Origin: an uncultured Winogradskyella sp.
GTDB lineage: Bacteria > Bacteroidota > Bacteroidia > Flavobacteriales > Flavobacteriaceae
Assembly: GCF_937958655.1 (NCBI RefSeq)
Contig: NZ_CALGNH010000001.1
Span: 1 to 64,000 of the forward strand
DNA: 64,000 bases
Direction of reading: 5' to 3'
Under the pieces are notes generated by a model that ran no database searches, had not been told where the DNA came from, and was given only the letters and a program-made list of their open reading frames with translations. Shown one piece after another: positions 17,695 through 26,035 of this stretch. The position numbers were made by a program, and so were the translations under genes. The first letter of the stretch is position 1; every line of letters starts with the position of its first letter.

Positions 17695-19104
17695 ATGAAA
17701 ACTTTAAAAATTACAAAAATAGTACTACTTCTTTTAGGGTTAGTGGTATTTAACGCTTGTGTACAAGACGATGAATTTAATACACCAAATACTGGAGTTA
17801 CAGAACCTAATATAGATACTGTTAACGACGTCGTTAGCATCAATTCTGTTCTAGGTGAGCTAATACAAGCTAATCAAGGCGGTGAACCAATTTATACTTT
17901 TGAATTTGATGAAGGTATTGAAAGATTTGTTGAAGGTTTTGTGATTTCATCGGATGAAGGAGGAAATTTCTTTGAAGAATTTATTATTCAAAACGCACCA
18001 GAAAATCCAACTAATGGACTAAGAGTTTTATTAGATGTTAACCCTTTATTTGTGCGTTACGAAGTTGGTCGTAAAGTATTTATAAAATTAAACGGTTTAA
18101 CTGTTGGATTCTCTAATGGGGTTTTAACTCTTGGAGTATTAGAAGGTATAGATGGTGCTGCAAAAATACCCGCAGCACAAGAGAATGATTTTATTTTTAG
18201 ATCGCCAGAAGTCGCAGACCTAATTCCTCTACCAGTATCTATATCGGATTTTTCAGATGACAAAACAAATTTATTAATTGAATTACAAGATGTTCAATTT
18301 AGTAGAAATGAAGCAACTGGAGATAACCCTTTAAGTTTTGCTTCAGAACCGTCTGATCAATTTGATGGTGATCGTACTTTAGAAAGTTGTGCTTCTTCTG
18401 CATCGGTTGTTTTTAGCACTAGTACGTTTGCTGATTTTAAGGGCTTAACCTTACCGTCAGGTAGAGGTAGTATGAATGTTATATTAACTAAAGATTTCTT
18501 TGGAGAAGTATTTAATGTTGTTGTAAACTCACCTGAAGATATCAATTTTGATAGTGCAGATCGATGCGACCCAGATTTCTTAGAATGTACTGATCCATCT
18601 GGTGGTGGCGCTGCCATCTTCCAAGAAGACTTTGAAGGTTTTGGCACTTATACTTCTGAGGGTTGGGATAATATTAATATAAGCGGAACCGATACAGACT
18701 GGTTTATTAGTAGTTTTAGTGGTAATTTCTACTCTCGTATTTCGGCATTTGGCTCTGATAATAACGAAGCAGATGTTTGGTTAGTAACACCAGAGATAGA
18801 TTTAAGCACAACTGAAGGTGAGGAATTAAGTTTTGATGTTCAAGCAAATTTTGACAATGGCACCAATTTATCAGTTTGGATTTCTACGGATTACGCGGGC
18901 GACCCTACCACTGCAACTTGGTCTATTTTAGACGCCACCATACCTACTGGTCCTGCTGGTACATTTGGTAATTTTGAATCTGTTGGCCCTATAAATATTT
19001 CTTGTGTAGAAGGTACTGCTGTAGTAGGCTTTCTTTACGAAGGGTCTGATCCTAGCGCAACAACACGATATCATTTAGATAATGTTATAGTCACTGGTAA
19101 CTAA
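17695..19104 (+). CDS. DUF5689 / choice-of-anchor J surface lipoprotein
   Basis: 469 residues from ATG 17695 (MKTLKITKIVLL), preferred over ATG 17668 because it gives a standard lipoprotein signal ending VVFNACVQDD. The N-terminal half (about 50-280, YTFEFDEGIERFVEGFVISS) matches the DUF5689 type found beside TonB receptors in Flavobacteriia. The C-terminal half (FQEDFEGF, WLVTPEIDLSTTEG, HLDNVIVTG) is a choice-of-anchor J jelly-roll domain, often carbohydrate- or polymer-binding. It is probably surface exposed and delivers ligand to the preceding receptor. A hairpin terminator follows at 19128-19161. Confidence 0.82.
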   Translation: MKTLKITKIVLLLLGLVVFNACVQDDEFNTPNTGVTEPNIDTVNDVVSINSVLGELIQANQGGEPIYTFEFDEGIERFVEGFVISSDEGGNFFEEFIIQNAPENPTNGLRVLLDVNPLFVRYEVGRKVFIKLNGLTVGFSNGVLTLGVLEGIDGAAKIPAAQENDFIFRSPEVADLIPLPVSISDFSDDKTNLLIELQDVQFSRNEATGDNPLSFASEPSDQFDGDRTLESCASSASVVFSTSTFADFKGLTLPSGRGSMNVILTKDFFGEVFNVVVNSPEDINFDSADRCDPDFLECTDPSGGGAAIFQEDFEGFGTYTSEGWDNINISGTDTDWFISSFSGNFYSRISAFGSDNNEADVWLVTPEIDLSTTEGEELSFDVQANFDNGTNLSVWISTDYAGDPTTATWSILDATIPTGPAGTFGNFESVGPINISCVEGTAVVGFLYEGSDPSATTRYHLDNVIVTGN

Positions 19105-19127
19105 TTTAATGACTTTAATTTATCCTA

Positions 19128-19166
19128 AAACCGCATCTTATTCTTTTTTAAGATGTGGTTTTTTTA
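19128..19166 (+). terminator. Rho-independent terminator
   Basis: AAACCGCATCTTA (19128-19140) pairs with TAAGATGTGGTTT (19149-19161) over 13 bases with one G-U, around an 8-base loop, followed by a T run. It ends the TonB receptor/DUF5689 operon. Confidence 0.85.
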
Positions 19167-19176
19167 AGTTTACATT

Positions 19177-19539
19177 ATGCTAGACACCTATTATATAACC
19201 ATATTTAATCATTACAAGAAAAGGTTTAAAAAACAAAGTATTCGCATTGCGTTAATCTATATTATTTCTTTAGAGTTTTCAATTATTATAGCATTAGGAG
19301 CTTTCTTTTTAGCTTTTGCTAACCAGATGAAAATGGCGACTATGTCGGTCACTAAATTTTGGGTACTATTAAGCCTAATAGGTCTATTTATTATTTTTAA
19401 AAACTGGATGCGTTACAATGGCAAAAAAAGAAATATTTTAAACGCCAAACTCAAAGTAAAAGGTACATCTGTTTATTTACTATGGCTTTTGCCAGTAAGT
19501 TTTTTTGCAATGGCATTAATCTTTCTACAAACACAATAA
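19177..19539 (+). CDS. Small three-helix membrane protein, unknown
   Basis: 120 residues with three hydrophobic helices: about 24-50 (ALIYIISLEFSIIIALGAFFLAF), 61-78 (FWVLLSLIGLFIIFKNW) and 97-118 (VYLLWLLPVSFFAMALIFL). The loops are rich in Lys/Arg, consistent with cytoplasmic sides. I do not recognise the family. The gene sits alone between a terminator on its left and a two-way hairpin on its right, so it is transcribed on its own if expressed. Confidence 0.6.
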   Translation: MLDTYYITIFNHYKKRFKKQSIRIALIYIISLEFSIIIALGAFFLAFANQMKMATMSVTKFWVLLSLIGLFIIFKNWMRYNGKKRNILNAKLKVKGTSVYLLWLLPVSFFAMALIFLQTQ

Positions 19540-19542
19540 AAA

Positions 19543-19576
19543 AGCGCTACCTTATATGGTAACGCTATGCTATTTT
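19543..19576. terminator. Two-way terminator between convergent genes
   Basis: AGCGCTACC (19543-19551) and GGTAACGCT (19558-19566) pair with one G-U around TTATAT. A-rich sequence lies on the left and a T run about eight bases to the right, so it can serve the gene ending at 19539 and the minus-strand gene ending at 19604. Confidence 0.75.
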
Positions 19577-19603
19577 TTATTAGATTAAAAAACAATCTTA
19601 TTG

Positions 19604-20116
19604 TTAGGCACTTTTCTCTTGTTTACAACATGCTTTTTTGCAATCTTGCATACAAGCTTCCTTGTCGTTTTTTGCATCACCAGTGCAACATTTCATTTTA
19701 CAGTCTGCTTTGCAGGTTTTTTTATCCGAGCCAAATACCTCAACTTTTTTAATATCCTTTACCTTGTAAATATCAGCAACACTCGTTACTGTTTCTTCTA
19801 AGGACTCAGGTGATACCTTTGCTTCGTCGTACTCTACCATTGCAAGACGCTTATCAAAATCTACTTTTGCAGATTTAACACCTTCCATTTTGGCCATTTT
19901 TTTCTCTATCGTTTTAGCACAACCCATTGCACAGGTCATACCATCGATTCCAAATTCTACTTTTGCATAGGATGCATTAGGATCTAAGGTCTTAGCAACA
20001 TCCTTTTCGTCCACTTCAATTGCTACAGTTTTCACCTCTGGTTTAGTTTCATTTTTACAAGATGTGAAACCCAAAACTAAAACCACAGCTAGACATAAAC
20101 TCTTAAATACTCTCAT
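19604..20116 (-). CDS. Heavy-metal-associated (HMA) lipoprotein with duplicated cysteine tail
   Basis: 170 residues. The lipoprotein signal ends [14 protein letters not shown] (lipid Cys20). Residues about 50-128 form a ferredoxin-like HMA domain whose metal loop reads GMTCAMGC (Cys62 and Cys66), a CxxxC spacing instead of the standard CxxC. The tail has two copies of C-x3-C-x3-CC: Cys135/139/143/144 and Cys155/159/163/164. In total ten non-lipid cysteines suggest binding of copper or another soft metal at the envelope. It has no metal-pump partner next to it. The nine residues CKNETKPEV recur in the lipoprotein at 56390-56800. Metal identity is inference. Confidence 0.87.
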   Translation of the reverse strand: MRVFKSLCLAVVLVLGFTSCKNETKPEVKTVAIEVDEKDVAKTLDPNASYAKVEFGIDGMTCAMGCAKTIEKKMAKMEGVKSAKVDFDKRLAMVEYDEAKVSPESLEETVTSVADIYKVKDIKKVEVFGSDKKTCKADCKMKCCTGDAKNDKEACMQDCKKACCKQEKSA

Positions 20117-20212
20117 AAGTTTAAAATTTTAAATATTGGTTAAATCTAATAAATATTGCCATTTATTGCAGAATATTTAACGACTTTTGTGACTGTTTTA
20201 GATGGCCTTTGT

Positions 20213-21091
20213 ATGAAAAACCCTAGCATTAAGTGGATATATCTAATTATTTTATCTATAATTTGGGGCAGCTCCTTTATTTTAATTAAAAAATCGTTGT
20301 TAGGCTTATCTCCTTATCAGCTTGGTGCACTGAGAACTATTATTACAGGAGTTATTCTATTAGTAGTAGGATTTACAAAACTTAAAACCATCCCTAAATC
20401 TAAATGGAAATGGATTTGCCTTTCCGCATTCTTAGGGTCTTTCTTCCCTTCTTTTTTCTTTGCCATTGCAGAGACTGAAATTGATAGCGCCGTGGCCTCT
20501 ATTTTAAATTCTTTAGTTCCGCTCAATACAATATTACTTGGTTTCGCCATCTTTAAAATAACATCTACTAAACGACAAATTTTTGGAGTTATCATTGGCT
20601 TTATCGGTACTGCAATTTTAATTTTAAAAGGGGCTGATCTTAATCCTAACCAAAATTATTTATATGCAGGTTTTGTTATTGCATCAACACTTATGTACGG
20701 TGCTAACGTTAATATTATAAAACGTTACTTACAAGATGTAAAACCTTTAGCAATTGCCGCTGGTAATTATGTGTTTATTATAATCCCTGCATTGGTTGTA
20801 CTTCTTTTCACAGACTTTTTCACCGCTGCACGGTTTAGCCACCCAGATCTTCCCATGTCTATTTTTTATACTATTGTTTTATCTGTTTTTGGTACCGCTA
20901 TAGCTAAAGTTATTTTTAATAAATTGGTACAGATGTCTACACCAGTTTTTGCATCTTCAGTAACTTACGTTATGCCTATTATCGCTTTAATTTGGGGGCT
21001 TTTAGATGAAGAAACCTTTAGCTTAATACAAGGTTTGGCGGCATTACTTATTTTGTTTGGTGTTTATTTATCGCACATAAAAAAAGTATAA
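20213..21091 (+). CDS. EamA/DMT-family transporter
   Basis: 292 residues from ATG 20213 (MKNPSIKWIYLIILSIIWGSSFILIKK); an upstream TTG at 20156 would only add a polar leader. It has about ten membrane helices in two EamA repeats: IIWGSSFILIKKSLLGLSP opens the first and ASTLMYGANVNIIKRYL the second, ending LLILFGVYLSHIKK. Members export metabolites such as amino acids or their derivatives; the substrate cannot be assigned. It is divergent from the HMA lipoprotein and ends at a two-way hairpin. Confidence 0.9.
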   Translation: MKNPSIKWIYLIILSIIWGSSFILIKKSLLGLSPYQLGALRTIITGVILLVVGFTKLKTIPKSKWKWICLSAFLGSFFPSFFFAIAETEIDSAVASILNSLVPLNTILLGFAIFKITSTKRQIFGVIIGFIGTAILILKGADLNPNQNYLYAGFVIASTLMYGANVNIIKRYLQDVKPLAIAAGNYVFIIIPALVVLLFTDFFTAARFSHPDLPMSIFYTIVLSVFGTAIAKVIFNKLVQMSTPVFASSVTYVMPIIALIWGLLDEETFSLIQGLAALLILFGVYLSHIKKV

Positions 21092-21095
21092 AAAA

Positions 21096-21117
21096 ACCGA
21101 AACATTTCTGTTTCGGT
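21096..21117. terminator. Two-way terminator
   Basis: ACCGAAAC (21096-21103) and GTTTCGGT (21110-21117) form a perfect 8-bp stem with loop ATTTCT. An A run lies to the left and T-rich sequence to the right. It separates the convergent EamA gene and M16 peptidase operon. Confidence 0.8.
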
Positions 21118-21141
21118 TCTTATAGATAATTTTAAAAGTTT

Positions 21142-23232
21142 TTAATTAAAATCTTCTGCTGTTACTCCTTCGTTAACTTTTATTTCAGTAACATCTAATT
21201 CAATAACCTGTGGGCCATTTGCTATTTTCCATTTTTTAGGCATCATAACACCATTTACATCGGCATAGTCTGAAAAATCAGTAATTGTAGTTATTGACTG
21301 CCCTTGAGCCTCACTGGTTTCTTCAGTTCTTAAAAGATATCCTGTTTTAACATCATAATATCTAAATGAGTCTTTACCGTCTTTAGTTACTTTAATTTTA
21401 TAAACATCTTTACCATCAATCGCTGTTAAGCTTTCTAGTTTAACAGTAGAAGCTTCTAGAAATAATTCGGGAAACAAGCCTTTTGCTGATTTTCTAGAGG
21501 ATACATCTTTTTCGTCCATAGGAATTTTTCTACCCTGCTGCTCTATGTATCCGTTCTCTCCATCAAAATTCTGCTTCATTACAGTTCCCATACCTTCAAC
21601 AATCATTTCCATAGAAAACTTATTTGGCGACATCTGTTTCAGCACCGCTTTAGGCTTAAAGGGTGCACCAGCAATTGTTACATCTGCATTAGTAAGTGTT
21701 GAGTTTACCTTTCTTAAATTAGCTTCACCTCCAACTGCGCTCACATAGTTTTTAATAACAGTCTCTGCAGTTAATCCTTCTGGTAATGGCTTGGAGAAAA
21801 CTGGCTTTTCTGTTTTGTTGGCATACTTATCGTAATACATAATTGGTATACCTGTCTTTTCAAGATTTTCCAACACTTCACTTCCTTTACCAACAACTAC
21901 AATACGTGCATTTTCAGTTTTAAAGTGCTTATTTGCTACTCGCATTACATCATCTTTAGTTACCGCGTTAATCTTCTCTAAATACGTAGAATAAAAGTCC
22001 TCTGGTAAACCGTTAAGTTTTATATTTAATGCATAATTAGCAATAGTCTGTGGACGCTCTAATGCCAAAACAAAATCACCTACATACTTGGCTTTAGCAT
22101 TGGCCAAATCCTTGGCGTCAACTGGTTCTGTTTTAATTCTATTAATTTCTTTAAGCGTTTCTACAACAGCGCTATCTGTCACCATGTTTCTAACGGCTGC
22201 GCCAGCCGTAAAACGAGATGCGTTCCAACGGCTTGTACTAATATTAGAACGTGCTCCGTAAGTATAACCATGTTCTTCTCTTAAGTTCATATTTAAATAG
22301 CTCCCAAAACCACCTCCTAATATTTTATTAGCAATTAGAACTGAATGATAATCCTCATCGTTCATTTTAAAATCAACATTATTAGTCAACGAAATATTAG
22401 ATTGTACTGCATTTGGCATATCCACAAAATTAACCTGAGTATATTGTGCATTTGGAGCTGGATTAGGAATCTTAATATCTATACCCGCAGATTTCTCCCA
22501 CTTGCCAAAATGCTTTTTTATTTGGCGTTTTACACTGCTCATATCTACATCTCCAACAACAACTAAATAGGCGTTATTTGGATTGAAATACTTTTCGTAG
22601 TATGCCAAAACATCACCAAATTCAATATTATTAACGGTTTCTTCTGTAACAAATTCACCTCTTGGATGATTAGTACCGTAAGATAAAGCACTACCTACTC
22701 TGCCTGCAACAGCATCTACACTTTTAGCTTCTGATTTTAATCCTTCTATTAACTTTTCTTTTTCCTTGTCAAATTCTTCTTTAGTTAATAGTGGATTGAT
22801 GGCAGCATCGGCCATTAATTCAATAATTCTATCAGAATACTTTGATAACGAACTCGCAAATGCGCTTTGAGACCCAAAACCTAAGTTAGCCCCTAAAAAG
22901 TCGATTTCGTCATTAAACTCGTCTTTAGGAATATTAGTTGTACCATTACCTAGCATAGCACCCAAAATACTCGAAACACCTGCTTTATCGCCTTCTGCTA
23001 TTGGTTTATTATCTATTCTTAATGAATAGGATACTCTTGGTAATTTATGGTTTTCTACCACTAATACCTGAATCCCATTTTTTAACTTAAACTCACCTGG
23101 TTTCTCTAAAGTAATTTTTGGAGCAGGTCCTGGTTGTGGTTGTTTAGATCTGTCGATTTGAGCACTTACTCCAATTGCCATTAAAAACAATACAATAAAT
23201 GCTGATATTTTAGTTTTCATCTGTCTTTTCAT
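21142..23232 (-). CDS. M16 peptidase-like partner subunit lacking the zinc motif
   Basis: 696 residues (ATG 23232; ATG 23220 giving MKTKISAF is an equally good start) with a signal peptide ending IGVSAQ. The first 450 residues carry the M16 fold (FKLKNGIQVLVVENHKLPRVS), but the place where HxxEH should be reads GVSSILGAMLG, so it is not itself a zinc peptidase. M16 enzymes work as pairs of one catalytic and one R/Y-motif subunit; GYTYGARS is that motif here. Residues about 490-696 are an extra lipoprotein-carrier-like domain (YVSAVGGEANLRKVNSTLTN). It follows its catalytic partner by 7 bases. Confidence 0.9.
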   Translation of the reverse strand: MKRQMKTKISAFIVLFLMAIGVSAQIDRSKQPQPGPAPKITLEKPGEFKLKNGIQVLVVENHKLPRVSYSLRIDNKPIAEGDKAGVSSILGAMLGNGTTNIPKDEFNDEIDFLGANLGFGSQSAFASSLSKYSDRIIELMADAAINPLLTKEEFDKEKEKLIEGLKSEAKSVDAVAGRVGSALSYGTNHPRGEFVTEETVNNIEFGDVLAYYEKYFNPNNAYLVVVGDVDMSSVKRQIKKHFGKWEKSAGIDIKIPNPAPNAQYTQVNFVDMPNAVQSNISLTNNVDFKMNDEDYHSVLIANKILGGGFGSYLNMNLREEHGYTYGARSNISTSRWNASRFTAGAAVRNMVTDSAVVETLKEINRIKTEPVDAKDLANAKAKYVGDFVLALERPQTIANYALNIKLNGLPEDFYSTYLEKINAVTKDDVMRVANKHFKTENARIVVVGKGSEVLENLEKTGIPIMYYDKYANKTEKPVFSKPLPEGLTAETVIKNYVSAVGGEANLRKVNSTLTNADVTIAGAPFKPKAVLKQMSPNKFSMEMIVEGMGTVMKQNFDGENGYIEQQGRKIPMDEKDVSSRKSAKGLFPELFLEASTVKLESLTAIDGKDVYKIKVTKDGKDSFRYYDVKTGYLLRTEETSEAQGQSITTITDFSDYADVNGVMMPKKWKIANGPQVIELDVTEIKVNEGVTAEDFN

Positions 23233-23239
23233 TTTAATG

Positions 23240-24559
23240 TTATTGGTCGTCTTTTTTTGGTAAGTATTCCAAGATTAAACGTTGGTTAGAATTTAAATAC
23301 TTCTTAGCTACGTCTCTAATTTCTTCTCTGGTTATAGAGCGGTAGATATCAATTTCATTATTTATTAAATTAATATCATCGTATAACATATAGTAGCGTG
23401 CCAAAGAATTTGCAATACCCTCTACACTAGAATTAGAATTTACAAAGTCATTTTCAAATTGATTTTGAAGTTTTTGATAATCGCGCTCAGAGATTAATTC
23501 TGTTTGTATTTTTGCGAGTTCTTCATCCATTTCTGTGATTAATGTATCTAGTGACACCTCACCCAAAGGAAGTCCAAATAACGCATAGATACCATAATCT
23601 TCTTGACTGATATTTACGGCTTGGACTGCTAATGCTTGTTTTTGTTGGTCTACTAATTTTTTGTATAATACAGAACTTTTTCCACCACTTAAATAGCTAG
23701 AAATCATGTTTAAAACATACGAATCTCTATCTTTAAATGATGGTGTTCTGTATGCTGCTATAACCGCAGGGATTTGAATGTTAGGGTCATAAGCTTTATC
23801 TCTCATAGACTCAGTAATTGGCTCCTCTCTCGGTAAATCTCTTGTAACTTCAGCACCTCTAGGGATTGGACCAAAATAATCTTGAATCATTTTTTTTGCG
23901 GCGGCTTTATCTATATCTCCAGCAACAACCAAAACAGCATTATTTGGCACATAATACTTTTTATTAAATGCTTGAAATTCTTCTAAAGTAGCTGCATCTA
24001 GGTGCTCCATTTCGCCAATAGTGGTTCCTTTATAAGGATGCACTTTAAACACACGTTTCTTAACCTCTGCAAGTAGATTACCGTAAGGTTGATTATCTAC
24101 TCGTAGTCTTTTCTCTTCTTTTACAACTTCATTCTGTGTATCTACACCTATTTGATTAATTACTGGGTGTAATAAACGCTCAGACTCCATCCATAGCCCT
24201 AGTTCTAAACTATTAGACGGAAATACTTCATAATAGTATGTTCTGTCATCTGTAGTATTAGCATTGTTGCTTCCTCCATTTGAGGTTACAATATTAAACC
24301 ACTCACCACGAGGGATGTTCTCAGTACCTTCAAACAGTAAATGCTCAAAGAAATGAGCAAATCCAGTACGTTCTGGGTTCTCATCCTTAGCACCAACATG
24401 GTACATTACAGAAACTGTTACTACTGGAGCGGAATTGTCTTGATGCAAAATTACATGCATACCATTGTCTAAATCGTACTCTTCAAATTCTACTTGCTGT
24501 GCATTGGCAAAAATACCAACGAACAACATGAGTACGAGAGCAAATAAGGCTTTTTTCAT
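23240..24559 (-). CDS. M16 family zinc metallopeptidase, catalytic subunit
   Basis: 439 residues with a signal peptide (FVGIFANAQQ). The inverted zinc motif is present in TGFAHFFEHLLFEGT (His69, Glu72, His73), with the third ligand in EVVKEEKR near residue 149. DNGMHVILHQDNSAP opens the M16 domain. It should be a periplasmic or surface peptidase that degrades peptides inside a closed chamber formed with the downstream non-catalytic subunit. It is the first gene of a two-gene operon. About 290 bases of non-coding DNA separate it from divergent rplU; I see no gene there, only the rplU promoter. Confidence 0.93.
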   Translation of the reverse strand: MKKALFALVLMLFVGIFANAQQVEFEEYDLDNGMHVILHQDNSAPVVTVSVMYHVGAKDENPERTGFAHFFEHLLFEGTENIPRGEWFNIVTSNGGSNNANTTDDRTYYYEVFPSNSLELGLWMESERLLHPVINQIGVDTQNEVVKEEKRLRVDNQPYGNLLAEVKKRVFKVHPYKGTTIGEMEHLDAATLEEFQAFNKKYYVPNNAVLVVAGDIDKAAAKKMIQDYFGPIPRGAEVTRDLPREEPITESMRDKAYDPNIQIPAVIAAYRTPSFKDRDSYVLNMISSYLSGGKSSVLYKKLVDQQKQALAVQAVNISQEDYGIYALFGLPLGEVSLDTLITEMDEELAKIQTELISERDYQKLQNQFENDFVNSNSSVEGIANSLARYYMLYDDINLINNEIDIYRSITREEIRDVAKKYLNSNQRLILEYLPKKDDQ

Positions 24560-24759
24560 TAGTACTTGTGTTTAAGTTTTTATAATAATTAAAATGTAAG
24601 TCTTAACTCTATGCACTTTGTTACATAAAGTAGTGTAAAAATAAGTAATGCATAGTTTTTTTAGTATAATAAAATGTGAAAACTGTGATATTTAGATCAT
24701 CTGTCTCAATTTAAAACCTGTACCTATTAAAATATAGTGGGCTAAAGGGCTGAAAACGT

Positions 24760-24789
24760 TTGTATATTACGGATTTAAGAGTATATTTG
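24760..24789 (+). promoter_or_regulatory. Strong promoter for rplU-rpmA
   Basis: TTG (24760-24762), a 19-base spacer, then TATATTTG (24782-24789): the best match in the window to the Bacteroidota -33/-7 consensus. Transcription should start near 24795, leaving a leader of about 55 bases with a small hairpin (GCTTTCTGAGAAAAGC). Confidence 0.75.
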
Positions 24790-24849
24790 CATCCGCTTTC
24801 TGAGAAAAGCACATTTAATTATTAAACAAATTAATAAAAACGTTACGCT

Positions 24850-25530
24850 ATGTACGCAATTGTAGAGATAGCAGGGCATCAATTTAAAGTTGAAAAAGAC
24901 CAAAAAGTTTTTGTTAACCGTTTATCTACTGAAGAAGGTAAGAAAGTCTCTTTTGACAACGTTCTTTTAATAGGAAATGGTAATGACATTACTTTAGGCG
25001 CCCCAGCTATAGACGGAGCACAAGTTAGTGCAAAAGTCTTAAAGCACCTTAAGGGTGACAAAGTTATTGTTTTCAAAAAGAAAAGACGTAAAGGTTACCG
25101 TGTAAAAAATGGTCATAGACAAGCCTTAACAGAAATTATTATTGAAGGCATTACTGCTTCTGGAGCTAAGAAAGCAGCACCGAAGAAAGAAACTAAAAAA
25201 GCTGAACCTAAAGCTGCTGCTCCAAAAGCAGAAGCAAAGAAGGCAGCTCCAAAAGCTAAACCAGCTGCAAAAAAAGCAACAGGTAAAGCAGATGATTTAA
25301 AGAAAATTGAAGGTATCGGTCCTAAAATTGCATCTACTTTAGTAGAAGCTGGAGTAGCTACTTTTGCTGACTTAGCTAAAACGAGTCCAGAGAAAATTTC
25401 TGAAATCATTGCGGGAGTTCGTGGTAACCATGTTACCGATACTTGGCCAGCACAAGCTAAATTAGCTGCCGAAGGTAAATGGGACGAGCTTAAAAAATGG
25501 CAAGACGAATTAGACGGTGGTAAAGCGTAA
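24850..25530 (+). CDS. rplU: 50S ribosomal protein L21 with C-terminal helix-hairpin-helix extension
   Basis: 226 residues, more than twice the usual length of about 103. Residues 1-103 are a normal L21 (MYAIVEIAGHQFKVEKDQKV, KRRKGYRVKNGHRQALT). Residues 104-147 are a Lys/Ala/Pro linker. Residues 148-226 are a helix-hairpin-helix-type domain (LKKIEGIGPKIASTLVEAGV, then ATFADLAKTSPEKISEI) ending in a Trp-rich helical tail. L21 binds 23S rRNA in the large subunit. The added domain is a nucleic-acid-binding or protein-contact fold. The frame is continuous, with no sign of a sequencing error. rpmA follows 64 bases downstream. Confidence 0.95.
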   Translation: MYAIVEIAGHQFKVEKDQKVFVNRLSTEEGKKVSFDNVLLIGNGNDITLGAPAIDGAQVSAKVLKHLKGDKVIVFKKKRRKGYRVKNGHRQALTEIIIEGITASGAKKAAPKKETKKAEPKAAAPKAEAKKAAPKAKPAAKKATGKADDLKKIEGIGPKIASTLVEAGVATFADLAKTSPEKISEIIAGVRGNHVTDTWPAQAKLAAEGKWDELKKWQDELDGGKA

Positions 25531-25551
25531 TTGCTTAATCACTTTAGTATA

Positions 25552-25575
25552 ACCTGTCTGCCGACATAGGCAGGC
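25552..25575. repeat. Short palindrome between rplU and rpmA
   Basis: CCTGTCTGCCGACATAGGCAGG can fold as CCTGTCTGCC/GGCAGG. Related sequence occurs after rpmA (GTCTGCCGAAGC, about 25870) and after sufC (ATTCCTGCGTAGGCAGGAAT, 57570). It lies in the 64-base gap of a ribosomal operon. Confidence 0.6.
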
Positions 25576-25594
25576 CATATAAAACTTATAGATC

Positions 25595-25855
25595 ATGGCT
25601 CATAAAAAAGGAGTTGGTAGTTCGAAGAATGGTAGAGAATCAGAATCAAAACGTCTTGGCGTTAAGATTTTTGGTGGACAAGCTGCTGTTGCTGGAAACA
25701 TTATCATAAGACAACGTGGTAATACGCATCACCCAGGTGAAAACGTATACCAAGGAAAAGACCACACTTTACATGCTAAAGTTGATGGTTTAGTAAAATT
25801 TACTAAGAAAAAAGACAATAAGTCTTATGTTTCTATAGAGCCGTTTGAGGCTTAG
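25595..25855 (+). CDS. rpmA: 50S ribosomal protein L27
   Basis: 86 residues, the family length. [20 protein letters not shown] is the conserved N-terminus that reaches towards the peptidyl-transferase centre, followed by [20 protein letters not shown] and [11 protein letters not shown]. There is no N-terminal cleavage extension of the Firmicutes kind. It is the second gene of the rplU-rpmA operon. Confidence 0.98.
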   Translation: MAHKKGVGSSKNGRESESKRLGVKIFGGQAAVAGNIIIRQRGNTHHPGENVYQGKDHTLHAKVDGLVKFTKKKDNKSYVSIEPFEA

Positions 25856-25908
25856 GAAATAATTTTCTTTGTCTGCCGAAGCTTTAGCGAAGGTCGATAT
25901 TAACATTT

Positions 25909-25940
25909 AAAAACCCTTTCTGTTTCAGAGAGGGTTTTTT
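25909..25940 (+). terminator. Terminator after rpmA
   Basis: AAACCCTTTCT and AGAGAGGGTTT form an 11-base stem with one mismatch, followed by TTTTTT. It is positioned 54 bases after the rpmA stop. Confidence 0.8.
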
Positions 25941-25956
25941 GTTGCAATATATTTTT

Positions 25957-26033
25957 TTGTCATGCTGAATTTATTTCAGCATCTGGTTTATTCTATTTGA
26001 AGAGAGATTCTGAAACGAGTTCAGAATGACAAA
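25957..26033. repeat. Intergenic inverted repeat (TTGTCATGCTGAA type)
   Basis: The outer arms TTGTCATGCTGAA and TTCAGAATGACAA enclose a second pair (TTTCAGCATCT and AGATTCTGAAA). It lies between convergent rpmA and the MutS-like gene. A half copy (CTGAATGACAAA) is at about 7968-7979. Confidence 0.7.
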
Positions 26034-26035
26034 TA

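Noticed and set aside
24560-24759. Possible gene or structured RNA between the M16 operon and rplU
   Set aside because: A+T-rich sequence with no coding pattern and no strong fold visible; only the promoter at 24760-24789 is supported.
25158-25290. Frameshift or assembly error in the low-complexity linker of L21
   Set aside because: The frame continues into a well-formed HhH domain with normal codon use, so a genuine fusion is more likely.
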